Shown piece by piece: positions 14,221 to 23,136 of a stretch of DNA of 64,000 bases. The DNA comes from a virus: IMG/VR virus record IMGVR_UViG_3300032322_001517, positions 41,665 through 105,664 of that record; one strand, written 5' to 3'. The notes under the pieces were generated by a model, which was not told the origin of the DNA, made no database searches, and worked only from the letters and a program-made list of their open reading frames with translations. Numbering within the stretch: the stretch's first letter is position 1; each line of letters starts with the position of its first letter. A program made the translations under genes and the position numbers.

Positions 14221-15281
14221 TCAACAGCCAATGCCTCATTATACAGATCTACAATTTTTCTAGAAAGTTTATCTTTGTTGACGTTTTTCAAATCGTAATT
14301 GTCAATATACTTTTTGAAAATATCAAGAGTCGATTCAGCTTCATTAATAATATCCATATCGTCTTCTAGATCTAGATTAAGATGATCTTCAACGATCTGA
14401 ATATCGATAGGGGTTTCGCTTTCAATATTTTCGATAAACTTATCGAACCAGTATGGATTAGTTTTATTTGTTACAATAACCTTCAGCAATGTATTTTTAA
14501 AACTAGAGTAATCTACATCAGCATTTAGGAAATTTTCGTCAACGTCATTATACCATACCTTCTTAAACATCTTATATGGATTTTCAATGAAAGTCAACTC
14601 ACGCGTTTCTGTATCCAAGATATGAAACCCTCTAGGATCATCATAATCAGACCAGGTAAACTCGCCATGAGAACCAAGATAGAAAATAGTACCATCAGTG
14701 GAACGGTGATGATAATGACCGCTAAGAACCATGTCAAAGCGCCCAAATAAAGAACGGTCACTGCCATGAGATACGATACTTCCGCGATACATTTCGAAAC
14801 CTTGTATCTCAAGGTGTCCTGCGCACACTGACGTATTAGCATTCTCAATCGCTGAAAGGATTTGTTTGTTGTTGTCATCACATATCCATGGAATAAAAAG
14901 AATAGGAAGGTTATCGAACGTTACTGTTTCAGCATAACGATCGTAGATATGAAACGGATACTTACCATAAACAAGTTCACGAAGTGCATTAATCTCATTC
15001 GTGTTTTTAAAGTAAGTATCATGATTACCAGCAATCAGATGAACCTCAAGGTTTCTACCTAAAAGTGGATCAAGGAAATCATTTTTTAAACGGTTCCCAG
15101 TATTGTAGTTAATATATTTACGCCTATCAACGAGATCCCCAAGGTGAACAACATTACGAATTCCATGTTTTTCCAAATAAGGAAAAAAAGTATTATCAAG
15201 GAACAACTTGCTGTTGTCAAGAAACGCCAAGTTATCATTACGAACTCCCCAATGAGTATCTGTTATCAGTGCAATTTTCAA
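14217..15281 (-). CDS. 47: Recombination nuclease subunit gp47 (SbcD/Mre11-like)
   Basis: 354 residues (T4 gp47 is 339). Metallophosphatase motifs in order: DTHWG, GDLVDRR, AGNHDTY and GHYHHR. It starts with TTG at 15281, overlapping the stop of the 64-residue gene upstream. It is the nuclease partner of gp46. Confidence 0.96.
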   Translation of the reverse strand: MKIALITDTHWGVRNDNLAFLDNSKLFLDNTFFPYLEKHGIRNVVHLGDLVDRRKYINYNTGNRLKNDFLDPLLGRNLEVHLIAGNHDTYFKNTNEINALRELVYGKYPFHIYDRYAETVTFDNLPILFIPWICDDNNKQILSAIENANTSVCAGHLEIQGFEMYRGSIVSHGSDRSLFGRFDMVLSGHYHHRSTDGTIFYLGSHGEFTWSDYDDPRGFHILDTETRELTFIENPYKMFKKVWYNDVDENFLNADVDYSSFKNTLLKVIVTNKTNPYWFDKFIENIESETPIDIQIVEDHLNLDLEDDMDIINEAESTLDIFKKYIDNYDLKNVNKDKLSRKIVDLYNEALAVE

Positions 15282-15472
15282 CGCATAACTCTCGTGTTAG
15301 GTCTAGTAACTGGCTTGCTGGTGTTATGTTTGTTGATTACAACAGAACAATAATCTCTAATAGCTTCTAGTCTCAAAATATAGTTCATTTTTTCATTCTC
15401 ACGAACTGTTGGCGAGTTAGATTTTTCACCTATATCTAAAACTATAGGTGGAATCAAATGTTCATTTTTCAT
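15278..15472 (-). CDS. Small protein of unknown function
   Basis: 64 residues, overlapping the end of gene 55 by 11 bases and the start of gene 47 by four. The middle, NYILRLEAIRDYCSVVINKHN, is a probable helix. The C-terminus is basic (RPNTRVMR). It is one of the short proteins typical of the 55-47 interval in T4-like phages. No function known. Confidence 0.65.
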   Translation of the reverse strand: MKNEHLIPPIVLDIGEKSNSPTVRENEKMNYILRLEAIRDYCSVVINKHNTSKPVTRPNTRVMR

Positions 15473-15995
15473 TATTATCTCCTAAAAATTTTTCTATTCC
15501 AGATATTTTATCCTCTTTTTTTGGTTTAGTCAACTTATTTTCATAAGATCGAACTACCTCAGCAGAGTACTCATTAACTCCTATCTGAATATCATTATCG
15601 CCATTGAACAACTCGTTCATCAAATACAAGTTCTCAAAGTTTTTGTGTTTAATATAAGTCTGCTTCTTTTCCTTGTGGATCCTTCGGATGAAGGCATTCC
15701 ATGCGATCTGAGTAAAATAAGCAAAAGGGTTGTTGGTTTTATCTGGATTAAAGTTATCTACTGCAGCTATACAATCAATCATAGCATCAGAGATCATGTC
15801 TTCTTTGTATGTGTATCCAGAAAAGTTAGGCTTCTTGGCTAGATTGTTACAAATTAAAACAATAGATTCACCTATGTACCTAGGAACTTGTGGCTTCTTT
15901 TTATTTTTTTGTTCAGCTTCCCTAAGAGAGTTCTTATAATGAATCATAGCACCATAAAGAGTTTTGTTATTAATGTAATTATTAGTTCTTGCCAT
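15462..15995 (-). CDS. 55: Late transcription sigma factor gp55
   Basis: 177 residues (T4 gp55 is 185). The central part, NFSGYTYKEDMISDAMIDCIAAVDNFNP then NPFAYFTQIAWNAFIRRIHKEKK, matches T4 gp55, the minimal sigma that directs RNA polymerase to TATAAATA late promoters. Such promoters are present in this window (see 20008, 21092, 33198). AAAGG lies before the start ATG. A shared 34-base element lies just upstream (16016-16050). Confidence 0.95.
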   Translation of the reverse strand: MARTNNYINNKTLYGAMIHYKNSLREAEQKNKKKPQVPRYIGESIVLICNNLAKKPNFSGYTYKEDMISDAMIDCIAAVDNFNPDKTNNPFAYFTQIAWNAFIRRIHKEKKQTYIKHKNFENLYLMNELFNGDNDIQIGVNEYSAEVVRSYENKLTKPKKEDKISGIEKFLGDNNEK

Positions 15996-16015
15996 TTTAC
16001 TTTACCTTTTCAATT

Positions 16016-16050
16016 TTCATAGTATAATCACTTTGTGCCAATGATAATAT
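16016..16050 (-). repeat. Copy 1 of a shared intergenic element
   Basis: Nearly identical to 51910-51945: both read TTCATAGTATAATCAC on the plus strand, then a TGTGC.AATGAT core. On the minus strand it contains TATACTATGAA. Here it follows the uvsW stop and precedes gene 55. A seven-codon frame (MKIEKVK) begins in it and ends by overlapping the gp55 start region. Confidence 0.7.
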
Positions 16051-16053
16051 ATC

Positions 16054-17505
16054 TTAGATAGTCAATGCTACTTTATAGATCTTGTATTCAAACTTCTCTT
16101 CGTTGTAAGTCTTAATACGTTCCATAAAATGGAGAAGAGTGTAATTTTTCTTAGTTTTCCAAGACATATCGTCAGCAATATCAAATAGAGTAGCTGAATC
16201 TTTAGTATCCGACTTACGTAGTCCTCTACCAATCGACTGTAAGTTTCTTACCTTCGATTTCGAAGGCGAAGCAAATATAACGTTGTGGAGGTTCTTGATG
16301 TTAACACCAGTGGAAAATGTACCAAACGATGCAACGATGATAGAATTCTTTTCAGTTTCTACTATCTTACGTATACGTTCTCTATCATCTCCATCAACTT
16401 CGCCGGAAACATAGAATACTTTCTTATCGCCAGCTTCTCTCTGAATCATATCATGTAAAACTTTACCATGTTTTTCCACGAACTGAAACAGCAACAGAGT
16501 GTTACCTTCTAAGGATAGAGTAAGATTCTTGATGAAATTATTGCGTGCTTGAAGTTTGACAATATAATCTATCTCTGCCTGATAGTCAGAAGCTCTAGTA
16601 ATCATCTGACGTATTTCGTCAGGATATGTAAGAACTATTGCTTTGATCTTGAAAGCAGCGAGGTGCTTTTGCTCAATGAGTTCTGCTGTTGTTGTAACTC
16701 TTCTAACGGGTCCGAAAAGTCCTTCAAGAACAAGCTTGTGAGTTTGTGTGCCATCCAAGGTGCCAGTAAAACCAAAGCGATACTTGCAAGTATCCAGCTT
16801 ACTGAGAATAGAAGTGAGTGACTTAGCTTTAAATAAATGCGCTTCATCGCCTATGACCACATCAAATTGTTGGAAATATTCTTTAGGAAGTTTATAAATC
16901 GATTGCCAGGTTGAGATGGTAATTTGTTTATCTGTTTGTTTATCTTGCCCTGCGTAGATTCTATGGACATGCTTATTGGCATCAAAACCATAATCAGCAA
17001 AGTCACTGGCAAGCTGACTAACAAGAGAAGTAGTTGGCACAATAATAAGAGTACGGGCATTATAGTACCTCGTTATAAGATAGATAATAAACGACTTACC
17101 GGAAGCCGTCGGAGATAATAACAAAGCTCGACGCTCTCTTACTGCATGTACAAAAGCGTCGAGCTGATAATCTCTTGGTTGTAGTTTTAAATTTAATTTG
17201 TTTGTATATTCTTTAGCTTCTTTAATAGAAAATTCTTCGCTTGAATTATCGTAATCGTATTCTATTTCGTATTTTCTTGACTTACAAAACTCTTCTAGAT
17301 ACTTTGTTAAACCGACATATAAAGTACAAGTTAAAGCATTGAACAATCTTATTTTTCCATCCCAGATTTTATTTCTAAAAGCTGGCATAAATTTAGCTCC
17401 TGGTACATCAAAGGTGAAATAATCATTCAACTCATATGCTGTACTAGGTTCGCATTCAATCTTATTATATATTTCGTCTAACTTATGTATTACAATTTTT
17501 TCCAT
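16054..17505 (-). CDS. uvsW: UvsW RNA-DNA and DNA helicase
   Basis: 483 residues (T4 UvsW is 502). An SF2 helicase: Walker A SPTASGKS (131-138), DEAH box (220-223), FTGTLDGT motif III region and QSIGRGLRKSD motif VI. UvsW unwinds R-loops and recombination branches and helps switch replication from origin-driven to recombination-driven. The start overlaps the uvsY stop as TAATG. Confidence 0.96.
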   Translation of the reverse strand: MEKIVIHKLDEIYNKIECEPSTAYELNDYFTFDVPGAKFMPAFRNKIWDGKIRLFNALTCTLYVGLTKYLEEFCKSRKYEIEYDYDNSSEEFSIKEAKEYTNKLNLKLQPRDYQLDAFVHAVRERRALLLSPTASGKSFIIYLITRYYNARTLIIVPTTSLVSQLASDFADYGFDANKHVHRIYAGQDKQTDKQITISTWQSIYKLPKEYFQQFDVVIGDEAHLFKAKSLTSILSKLDTCKYRFGFTGTLDGTQTHKLVLEGLFGPVRRVTTTAELIEQKHLAAFKIKAIVLTYPDEIRQMITRASDYQAEIDYIVKLQARNNFIKNLTLSLEGNTLLLFQFVEKHGKVLHDMIQREAGDKKVFYVSGEVDGDDRERIRKIVETEKNSIIVASFGTFSTGVNIKNLHNVIFASPSKSKVRNLQSIGRGLRKSDTKDSATLFDIADDMSWKTKKNYTLLHFMERIKTYNEEKFEYKIYKVALTI

Positions 17506-17936
17506 TATGTTCCCATAGTAAACTTTCTATAATCAATAGCAGCTTTAATATTATAACCTCTGTATTGAAAAGATTTTATTATAGATTCTAAAAATTCGAT
17601 TTTTTCTTGTTGATAACCTATCTTTAATGAATGTTCAACAATTTCTTTATCTGCTTCTATGTAAGAAGGTATATCTGATTTTAATATCATACCCCTAGCT
17701 GGGAGTTTCCAATGCTTAGGAGTATCTTCGTTTGGACCTTGTGTATAAAATTCTACCTTATCTAGTTTTAGTTTTTTAAATTCAGCTTCGTATTTTCTTA
17801 AAAGTAATTTTTCTTTTATGTAAATCTCATAATACTTATGATGAAGCTTGGCAATTTTGATAGCTTCAATATCCAGATCAGCTGTATCTATTTTAGAATC
17901 AACTTCCCAGAGAGCTAAAATTTCATCAATATTCAT
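17505..17936 (-). CDS. uvsY: UvsY recombination mediator
   Basis: 143 residues (T4 UvsY is 137), helical and charged. The C-terminal IIKSFQYRGYNIKAAIDYRKF matches the T4 SRGFAIKHIQDMRAF region, and the N-terminus follows the same IDSTKL pattern (KIDTADLDIEAI). UvsY loads the UvsX recombinase onto ssDNA covered by gp32. It lies next to uvsW as in T4 and cyanophages. Its own promoter is at 17967-17994. Confidence 0.9.
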   Translation of the reverse strand: MNIDEILALWEVDSKIDTADLDIEAIKIAKLHHKYYEIYIKEKLLLRKYEAEFKKLKLDKVEFYTQGPNEDTPKHWKLPARGMILKSDIPSYIEADKEIVEHSLKIGYQQEKIEFLESIIKSFQYRGYNIKAAIDYRKFTMGT

Positions 17937-17966
17937 TGCTTTACTTTCCTTTAAAACCTTAGTATT

Positions 17967-17994
17967 ATTATACTATAGATCCTCGAAAAGTAAA
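17967..17994 (-). promoter_or_regulatory. Promoter for uvsY
   Basis: TTTACT (17994-17989), 16 bases, TATAAT (17972-17967) on the minus strand, 31 bases before the uvsY start. The -10 box is consensus. Confidence 0.7.
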
Positions 17995-17995
17995 G

Positions 17996-18520
17996 TTATA
18001 TCTTGGTTATTGTGTAAATTGTGTATCTAAATTCTACTCTAGCCTCTAGATATTTTACGTCAGTATTAGTTGTATTAAAAGTCATAGCAGATAAAGTAGT
18101 TGGAAACGCATCGATAAAAGCTATATCGTAATTTGGCATTTTAGTGCTTGATAAAACTATTAATGATATATCAGAATATAAACCTTTACCGCTACCAGGA
18201 GGAGCGTTTTGTAGAGCTTCGTAATCGCCGTCTCTACCATAATCTCCTAAAGCTTTAATCCAATTGAATATTTCTAGATAATTTTGTAAATCTTCATCAA
18301 CTTTAAACTTCAAACTTAAAGGAGAAAAAGTAACATGTTCTCCATGTATTGGAATATTAATTAAAATGTTGGAATAAACAGGAGTAGGATTAATAGATAT
18401 TTGAGGTAAGATAACTTCTTGTAAAAAAAAGTTCATATGTGGCGCTCTTTTTAAGACGAGCTTAAAATTAAGCGGTGATAAAAAGTTTTTGTTTTCCGGT
18501 ATATTTTCTATAGCAGTCAT
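17996..18520 (-). CDS. Tail-tube-like virion protein next to gp23 (possible gp3 or gp54 role)
   Basis: 174 residues from the ATG at 18520, with GGAGG 6 bases upstream. A TTG four codons earlier is in frame but overlaps the ribosome site. The pattern FKLVLKRAPHMNFFLQEVILP, then VDEDLQNYLEIFNWIKALGD and a strand-rich end, resembles the gp19 tail-tube fold in this same genome (FRFLCKTAELPES...MFEAWSNALN). In marine T4-like phages the tail completion protein gp3 is placed after gp23, which fits the position. The fold call is by pattern. It has its own late promoter (18540-18547) and lies past a terminator. Confidence 0.6.
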   Translation of the reverse strand: MTAIENIPENKNFLSPLNFKLVLKRAPHMNFFLQEVILPQISINPTPVYSNILINIPIHGEHVTFSPLSLKFKVDEDLQNYLEIFNWIKALGDYGRDGDYEALQNAPPGSGKGLYSDISLIVLSSTKMPNYDIAFIDAFPTTLSAMTFNTTNTDVKYLEARVEFRYTIYTITKI

Positions 18521-18539
18521 AGTAACCTCCAATTATCAT

Positions 18540-18547
18540 TATTTATA
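18540..18547 (-). promoter_or_regulatory. T4-type late promoter
   Basis: Exact TATAAATA on the minus strand, 20 bases before the start of the gene at 17996-18520. It lies between that gene and the gp23 terminator, so it starts a new late transcript. Confidence 0.75.
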
Positions 18548-18549
18548 AT

Positions 18550-18575
18550 AAAAAAAGGGGAGCCGTAGCTCCCCT
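18550..18575 (-). terminator. Terminator after gp23
   Basis: Minus-strand stem AGGGGAGC/GCTCCCCT with a 4-base loop and a T-run of about seven. The stem sequence is identical to that at 6661-6691. It is 35 bases past the gp23 stop. Confidence 0.93.
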
Positions 18576-18610
18576 CGGATAGTTGTCGATCTTTTGATCG
18601 CTTTATTATC

Positions 18611-19969
18611 TTACATAAGATTGTTAACAATAACGCGACGATAGTACTTGTTAGTGCTAATGGTAGTAGTACGACCATTACCCTTAGTAAGACCTTCAGC
18701 GAATGGGTTTGCAACCATGCCGTAACGAGTCTTAAAGCCAATCTTAGGCTGGAAGCTGTCCTGGTCAACAGCACGTACCATCTGTAGTGGAACGTATGGG
18801 CAATAGAAGAGACCTGCGTCGAATGCAGAAGAACCCTTATAACCAACAGTCAAGTAGTTACCACCGATTGCGTATGGGTCGATGTAAACACGGAGACGAC
18901 CGTTAAGAACACCAGCGAAAGTGTTACCAGTGTCGTCTACCTGGAGGTTGTTTGAGTTAAGAGCAGGAGCGTAGTCAAGAACACCAGCCATCTGTAGAGC
19001 GGAAGCAACGTCCGAAGAACAGATAACGATGTTACCCTTACCACGACGAGTCTGCTTAGCAATCTGGTTAGCTTCGCGTTCTAGCTGGAACATAAGACCC
19101 TTGAACTTTTCAACTGACCAACGACCGTTTGAGTCAGTGTCAAGATCGAAAATACCAGCAGTTGTAGTATTTTCCTGAGCACCAGCTTCAGCAGTGATGT
19201 TGATAGTACGAACTACTTCACGGTTAATTTCAGCAAGAATTTCAGCTGAAAGAATGTTAGCAAGTTCAGTTTCTGCGTCTAGACCATGGATTGCCTTAAG
19301 ATCCTGGGCAAGTTCCATAGTGTACTCTGCCTTGAGAGCGCGAGTGTTAGCAGTTACAGTAACCTTCTCGATTGAGAAAGCCATCTGTGGGAATGCTGCG
19401 TTACTAGTAGTACCAAGAGCTTCAGCCTGAGCACGAGCCATACCAACACCAGTGTTATAGGTGTTAACAGCAGTAAGAGGTGAAGTGTTAGTTGCGCCTG
19501 GGATAGTACCAATGAAACGGCTACCTAGAACGTTGTTAGCACCAGTTGGAACAGTTGAGAACGCAGTGTTAACTTCGTTGTAGAATGTTTCATCGCCAGT
19601 CTGGTTGCTGTAGCGTGAACGCATAGCAAAGATAAGTCCAGTTGGACCAGTCATTGGCTGAACACCGCAGATGTCATAAGCCATAAGGTTTGGCATTGCA
19701 CGGCGAACGAGAGAGATAAGAACTGGGTCGAAAGTATCGATACCACCAGCGCCAGCTGTTGAGCTTGATGCGCCCATGAAGTTTACAGGAATATCACCTT
19801 CTGTAAGAGTCTGATACTGACCATGAGCAGCTGCTTCTCTGAGAGACTTTTCAGTGTTCTCAAGCATAACAGCAGTTACTGAACGACGGTGAGCGTCCTT
19901 GATAACGCCAAGAGCGTCATGGTCAAGAACTGGTGCCCACTTATTTTGAATTTCCTCAGCTAGATACAT
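18611..19969 (-). CDS. 23: Major capsid protein gp23
   Basis: 452 residues (T4 gp23 precursor is 521). Recognised by PVLISLVRRAMPNLMAYDICG, QPMTGPTGLIFAMRSRY and the C-terminal half with GRLRVYIDPYA. Likely processed by gp21 near the N-terminus; the cut site was not identified. Late promoter TATAAATA 40 bases upstream, AAGGAAA before the ATG, terminator downstream: the gene is arranged for high expression. Confidence 0.98.
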   Translation of the reverse strand: MYLAEEIQNKWAPVLDHDALGVIKDAHRRSVTAVMLENTEKSLREAAAHGQYQTLTEGDIPVNFMGASSSTAGAGGIDTFDPVLISLVRRAMPNLMAYDICGVQPMTGPTGLIFAMRSRYSNQTGDETFYNEVNTAFSTVPTGANNVLGSRFIGTIPGATNTSPLTAVNTYNTGVGMARAQAEALGTTSNAAFPQMAFSIEKVTVTANTRALKAEYTMELAQDLKAIHGLDAETELANILSAEILAEINREVVRTINITAEAGAQENTTTAGIFDLDTDSNGRWSVEKFKGLMFQLEREANQIAKQTRRGKGNIVICSSDVASALQMAGVLDYAPALNSNNLQVDDTGNTFAGVLNGRLRVYIDPYAIGGNYLTVGYKGSSAFDAGLFYCPYVPLQMVRAVDQDSFQPKIGFKTRYGMVANPFAEGLTKGNGRTTTISTNKYYRRVIVNNLM

Positions 19970-20007
19970 TTAAGTTTCCTTTCTTTTATAACTAGGATTC
20001 TAATTTT

Positions 20008-20015
20008 TATTTATA
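20008..20015 (-). promoter_or_regulatory. T4-type late promoter of gp23
   Basis: Exact TATAAATA on the minus strand, about 40 bases before the gp23 start and just past the gp22 stop. Confidence 0.8.
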
Positions 20016-20020
20016 AAAAC

Positions 20021-21061
20021 TTATTTCTTAACAGTTTTCGAGATAGCCTGTACATAACGATTTACTTGTGGATCGATATGATGAGTGCTTTCTGTCAATT
20101 CGCCTTCAAAAGTTTCTTCTTCAATATTTGAAGAATTGAATGAAGCTTCGCCCTTGAAATAATTTTCTTTGATGATTCTCAACTTCTTTTCATAAGTTTC
20201 AAGATTACCATCAAACTCGATACCTTCAGCAAGAGCTGCGAACTTTTCCTGCTGTGTTAGTGCAAGGTCAGAAGAAAGACCTTCGAAAATTTCATGAGCA
20301 TGAGATTCTACAAGAACACCCTTTAACTCAGTATTTTCTAGGATTACTTCATCGAGTTTACCTTCAAGTGCTTCTACCTTTTCAGCTAGAGCTTCAATAA
20401 CGTCAACCTTTTCCTGAGGAATATTGATAAAATGCTCAGCGAAAAGATTCTTCAAACCTTCCATAAACTCTTCAGTGAGTTCGTTACGAAGAGTTGATTC
20501 AATAGCTACTTCATTATCGCTCATCCATTGTTCCACAACATAATCGAGATAAGAATCTAGTCTAGAGTTAACTTCATTTTGGAACTGAGCTAGTTCTTCC
20601 TGAAGCATTAATTCATATTCTTCTTCAAGGCGAGCAGTTTCCAAAGTCAAGCGAGCAGAAACAGCAGCTTCGAATAGAGTTTCTACGCTTTCCTTAAATT
20701 CTTCTGAGAGGTCGTGTCCAGCAAACATTTCTTCAATGTCTTCCTTAACATTAACCTTACCCTTCATTGCAATAGTTGCAGCGTTTTTCTTTGAATTGTC
20801 GCCAACGCCATAGTCTTTATTTGGTCCAAACTGTGACATAGTAGCAGCAAATTTGTTTAGGTCATCTTTTGACATACCACCAGCTGCTGACATAATTGAA
20901 CTCAACAAGCCCAATTTCGATTTATCATCAGAAACTGACTTTGCTCCTGGCTTCAATGTGCTAGCAGCAAGAGTTTCTTCATCAAGTTCTTCATCAGCCT
21001 CAGACGCGTCAACCTGATCAACGATATCGTCTTCTAGCTCATTAGTTCTTTTGTTAGCCAT
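20021..21061 (-). CDS. 22: Prohead core scaffolding protein gp22
   Basis: 346 residues, very acidic with long Glu-rich helices (residues about 100-280, coiled-coil-like, e.g. EEYELMLQEELAQFQNEV). It lies between gp21 and gp23 as in T4. It forms the scaffold around which gp23 assembles and is then degraded by gp21. Larger than T4 gp22 (269), as in marine relatives. Identity rests on composition, position and the EGLKNLFAEHFINIPQEKVDV segment. Confidence 0.92.
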   Translation of the reverse strand: MANKRTNELEDDIVDQVDASEADEELDEETLAASTLKPGAKSVSDDKSKLGLLSSIMSAAGGMSKDDLNKFAATMSQFGPNKDYGVGDNSKKNAATIAMKGKVNVKEDIEEMFAGHDLSEEFKESVETLFEAAVSARLTLETARLEEEYELMLQEELAQFQNEVNSRLDSYLDYVVEQWMSDNEVAIESTLRNELTEEFMEGLKNLFAEHFINIPQEKVDVIEALAEKVEALEGKLDEVILENTELKGVLVESHAHEIFEGLSSDLALTQQEKFAALAEGIEFDGNLETYEKKLRIIKENYFKGEASFNSSNIEEETFEGELTESTHHIDPQVNRYVQAISKTVKK

Positions 21062-21091
21062 TAGAAAGGTCTCCTTTTAAAGAATTTAAAT

Positions 21092-21099
21092 TATTTATA
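21092..21099 (-). promoter_or_regulatory. T4-type late promoter of gp22
   Basis: Exact TATAAATA on the minus strand, about 30 bases before the gp22 start, overlapping the end of the gp21 gene. Confidence 0.75.
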
Positions 21100-21772
21100 T
21101 GTTTTTATTTTTTGAGGCTAATGAAGATAAAAACTCTTCAAAAATAGCCAAACGTTGTTCTTCTAATTTTTTAGATGATAATCTATGAACTGATTTTTTG
21201 ATTGACTCTGCTTTTTCTTGCAACCAAACACCATTAGCTTCATCATAGAACCATTCTACATTTTCCATAATACCTTTAACAAAAGCTTCTGGTGCTGAAG
21301 GATCAGCAACAATGTCAGCAGCTGTTGAAAGTTTAAGATCGCTCTGAACAACCATAACTCCACGTTCTTCTTTAAGAGAACCCATAGCTCTAGAAGAAAC
21401 ACCAAGCTGACCGCCTGACTCCATAATACCACGAGCAATATTGCCCATTGGCGTTTCGGTAATTTTAGCTTTACCAATAAAGTTGTTCTTATCTCTTTTT
21501 AGTTCAGTGATAATATGAGATACACGATCAAGATTAATTGATGGACCAGAAGGATGACCTAGTTCGCCGTAAGCACGGTTATGTGATACGACCTCTGTCA
21601 TATAACGCTTAACTTCGCTCTCAAGAACATTGATAGGATACATACGACCGTTACGGTTTTTGATTTCTGCCTGAAGGAAAATACCCTCAATGTACATATC
21701 CTTCTTGCCAGACTTTTCGTTGGCTTCAGTAACGTACTGAACATTTTCTGTAAGTTCTGTAATGAGTTTCAT
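21095..21772 (-). CDS. 21: Prohead protease gp21
   Basis: 225 residues from the ATG at 21772, which has GAGGATAAA just upstream. A reading ten codons longer begins inside the previous gene. Family S77/S78-like serine protease: AYGELGHPSGPSINLDRVSHI holds the catalytic His, and GGQLGVSSRAMGS holds the Ser. It matures the prohead by cutting scaffold and capsid proteins. Confidence 0.96.
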   Translation of the reverse strand: MKLITELTENVQYVTEANEKSGKKDMYIEGIFLQAEIKNRNGRMYPINVLESEVKRYMTEVVSHNRAYGELGHPSGPSINLDRVSHIITELKRDKNNFIGKAKITETPMGNIARGIMESGGQLGVSSRAMGSLKEERGVMVVQSDLKLSTAADIVADPSAPEAFVKGIMENVEWFYDEANGVWLQEKAESIKKSVHRLSSKKLEEQRLAIFEEFLSSLASKNKNI

Positions 21773-21773
21773 T

Positions 21774-22019
21774 TTATCCTCTATAAGCAGAAGCTGTAGC
21801 AAAAACTGCTACGTTTGACGCTATTGTATCTGTTGGGTTCTTAGAAACAAAAATGTATTGATTAGCAGGAATAGTAAATGTTCCTAGTGTTGTTCCTGTA
21901 TTGGAAGCAACAGTGATCAAGGCTGCTGATGGTGCACCAATATAAACAATCGGTGAGTTGTAAACATTATTAGCAGTAGTTAAAGATATTTGATTAGCTG
22001 ATGCTTTAATAATATTCAT
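21774..22019 (-). CDS. Small probable structural protein
   Basis: 81 residues, Ala/Ser/Thr/Asn-rich and strand-like (TTLGTFTIPANQYIFVSKNPTDTI). The ATG overlaps the upstream stop as TAATG and it ends two bases before gp21. A head decoration or jelly-roll-like minor protein is possible. No family recognised. Confidence 0.6.
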   Translation of the reverse strand: MNIIKASANQISLTTANNVYNSPIVYIGAPSAALITVASNTGTTLGTFTIPANQYIFVSKNPTDTIASNVAVFATASAYRG

Positions 22020-22900
22020 TATACTCTTCCTGTATCGCCAACCATGCTACTTGGAGTAGCAACGTGAGTATCTGCTTGTTCGCTCTTCATAGCCTTTTTA
22101 CGGATGTAGGCAAAGTAAACTTTTTTGCCTTTTTCATCACCATACTGCTTTTGCATATTGGCTTTCATACCTGAATCGTCGTATTTTGACTTTAGCTTCT
22201 CTTCTCTTTTTTTGTCAGCTGCAGTCATTTCGCGTTCTTCAATTTTCTTTCTATCAGTGATAAGCTGACGACCTTCCTTTTTCTTACCATTATATCTTGG
22301 CTCTTTATCTGTAGCGCCAGCTGACTTGTCCTCTGAACAAGACTTCATGCCATGTACTTCGCACATAGTACCAGCTTCTGTCATATTACATTTAGAATCT
22401 TCTGTCATTTCAGTTGCATAATAATCAGCAGCTGTTTGGATATAATCTTTAGCTAAAGTAATTTTCGACTGAACCCATTCAGGAAGATTAGTATCTGGCT
22501 TCAACATACCCATAAGTTGCTGAGAGTGATTCATAATAGACTTAATTTGGGAGATAGCCATCTCGCCTTCATAGTCATACTCTCTAGTATCCTTAGCTTC
22601 ATTTGCTAACTTGTAAGCAGTTTTAGCTTTTGGATCTGGGTCATGACCATGGCGTTCCATCTTAGCTTTTTTTACCTTAGAGGCATTGTAAATATCATCA
22701 TCATTTCCTACACGATCTGGAAATTTTTCAGTTTTATGAAGAGCAACAAAATCTCTTTCGTCCTTCATTTTACCAGCATAATCTACGCCTGGATCATCAC
22801 CAGTTGAACCTGGAACAATTTTAGGAGTTCCTATTGCACCATAAATGCGTGTACTAGATTTGTTTACACCTTTAAGAATATCACTAAGATCCTTAGCCAT
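22019..22900 (-). CDS. Prohead core or internal protein of unknown function
   Basis: 293 residues, charged. The middle EGEMAISQIKSIMNHSQQLMGM then EWVQSKITLAKDYIQTAADYY is a block I recognise from head-cluster proteins of marine T4-like phages. The C-terminal TAADKKREEKLKSKY...YGDEKGKKVYFAYIRKKA is a common phage motif. Two Cys pairs lie near residue 180. Position between gp67 and gp21 is where T4 has gp68, but length and sequence differ. Confidence 0.7.
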   Translation of the reverse strand: MAKDLSDILKGVNKSSTRIYGAIGTPKIVPGSTGDDPGVDYAGKMKDERDFVALHKTEKFPDRVGNDDDIYNASKVKKAKMERHGHDPDPKAKTAYKLANEAKDTREYDYEGEMAISQIKSIMNHSQQLMGMLKPDTNLPEWVQSKITLAKDYIQTAADYYATEMTEDSKCNMTEAGTMCEVHGMKSCSEDKSAGATDKEPRYNGKKKEGRQLITDRKKIEEREMTAADKKREEKLKSKYDDSGMKANMQKQYGDEKGKKVYFAYIRKKAMKSEQADTHVATPSSMVGDTGRV

Positions 22901-22904
22901 TTAA

Positions 22905-23120
22905 TTAATCCTCTTCGTATTCTTGTTCTGTTTCTGGATCATTATATTCTTCAGGGTCATAACCATACATTTGCTGGGCTATTTCGATTTTTTTATTTTC
23001 TATAGCAGTATGCAACTTATCAACTATTAAGTTGCCAAAGGCTGATTCAAAATCTAAAGGTTTTTGTTCAACAGCAGAAACTATTAAATCAGTAGTATCA
23101 TATTTATTATTATCAGTCAT
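22905..23120 (-). CDS. 67: Prohead core protein gp67
   Basis: 71 residues, acidic at the C-terminus (PEEYNDPETEQEYEED). DKLHTAIENKKIEIAQQMYG resembles the T4 gp67 segment that reads KKIAEAIDNAKVEVAASLY. It follows gp20 exactly as in T4. GAGGTGAA precedes the start ATG. Confidence 0.85.
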   Translation of the reverse strand: MTDNNKYDTTDLIVSAVEQKPLDFESAFGNLIVDKLHTAIENKKIEIAQQMYGYDPEEYNDPETEQEYEED

Positions 23121-23136
23121 TTATTCACCTCAATAG

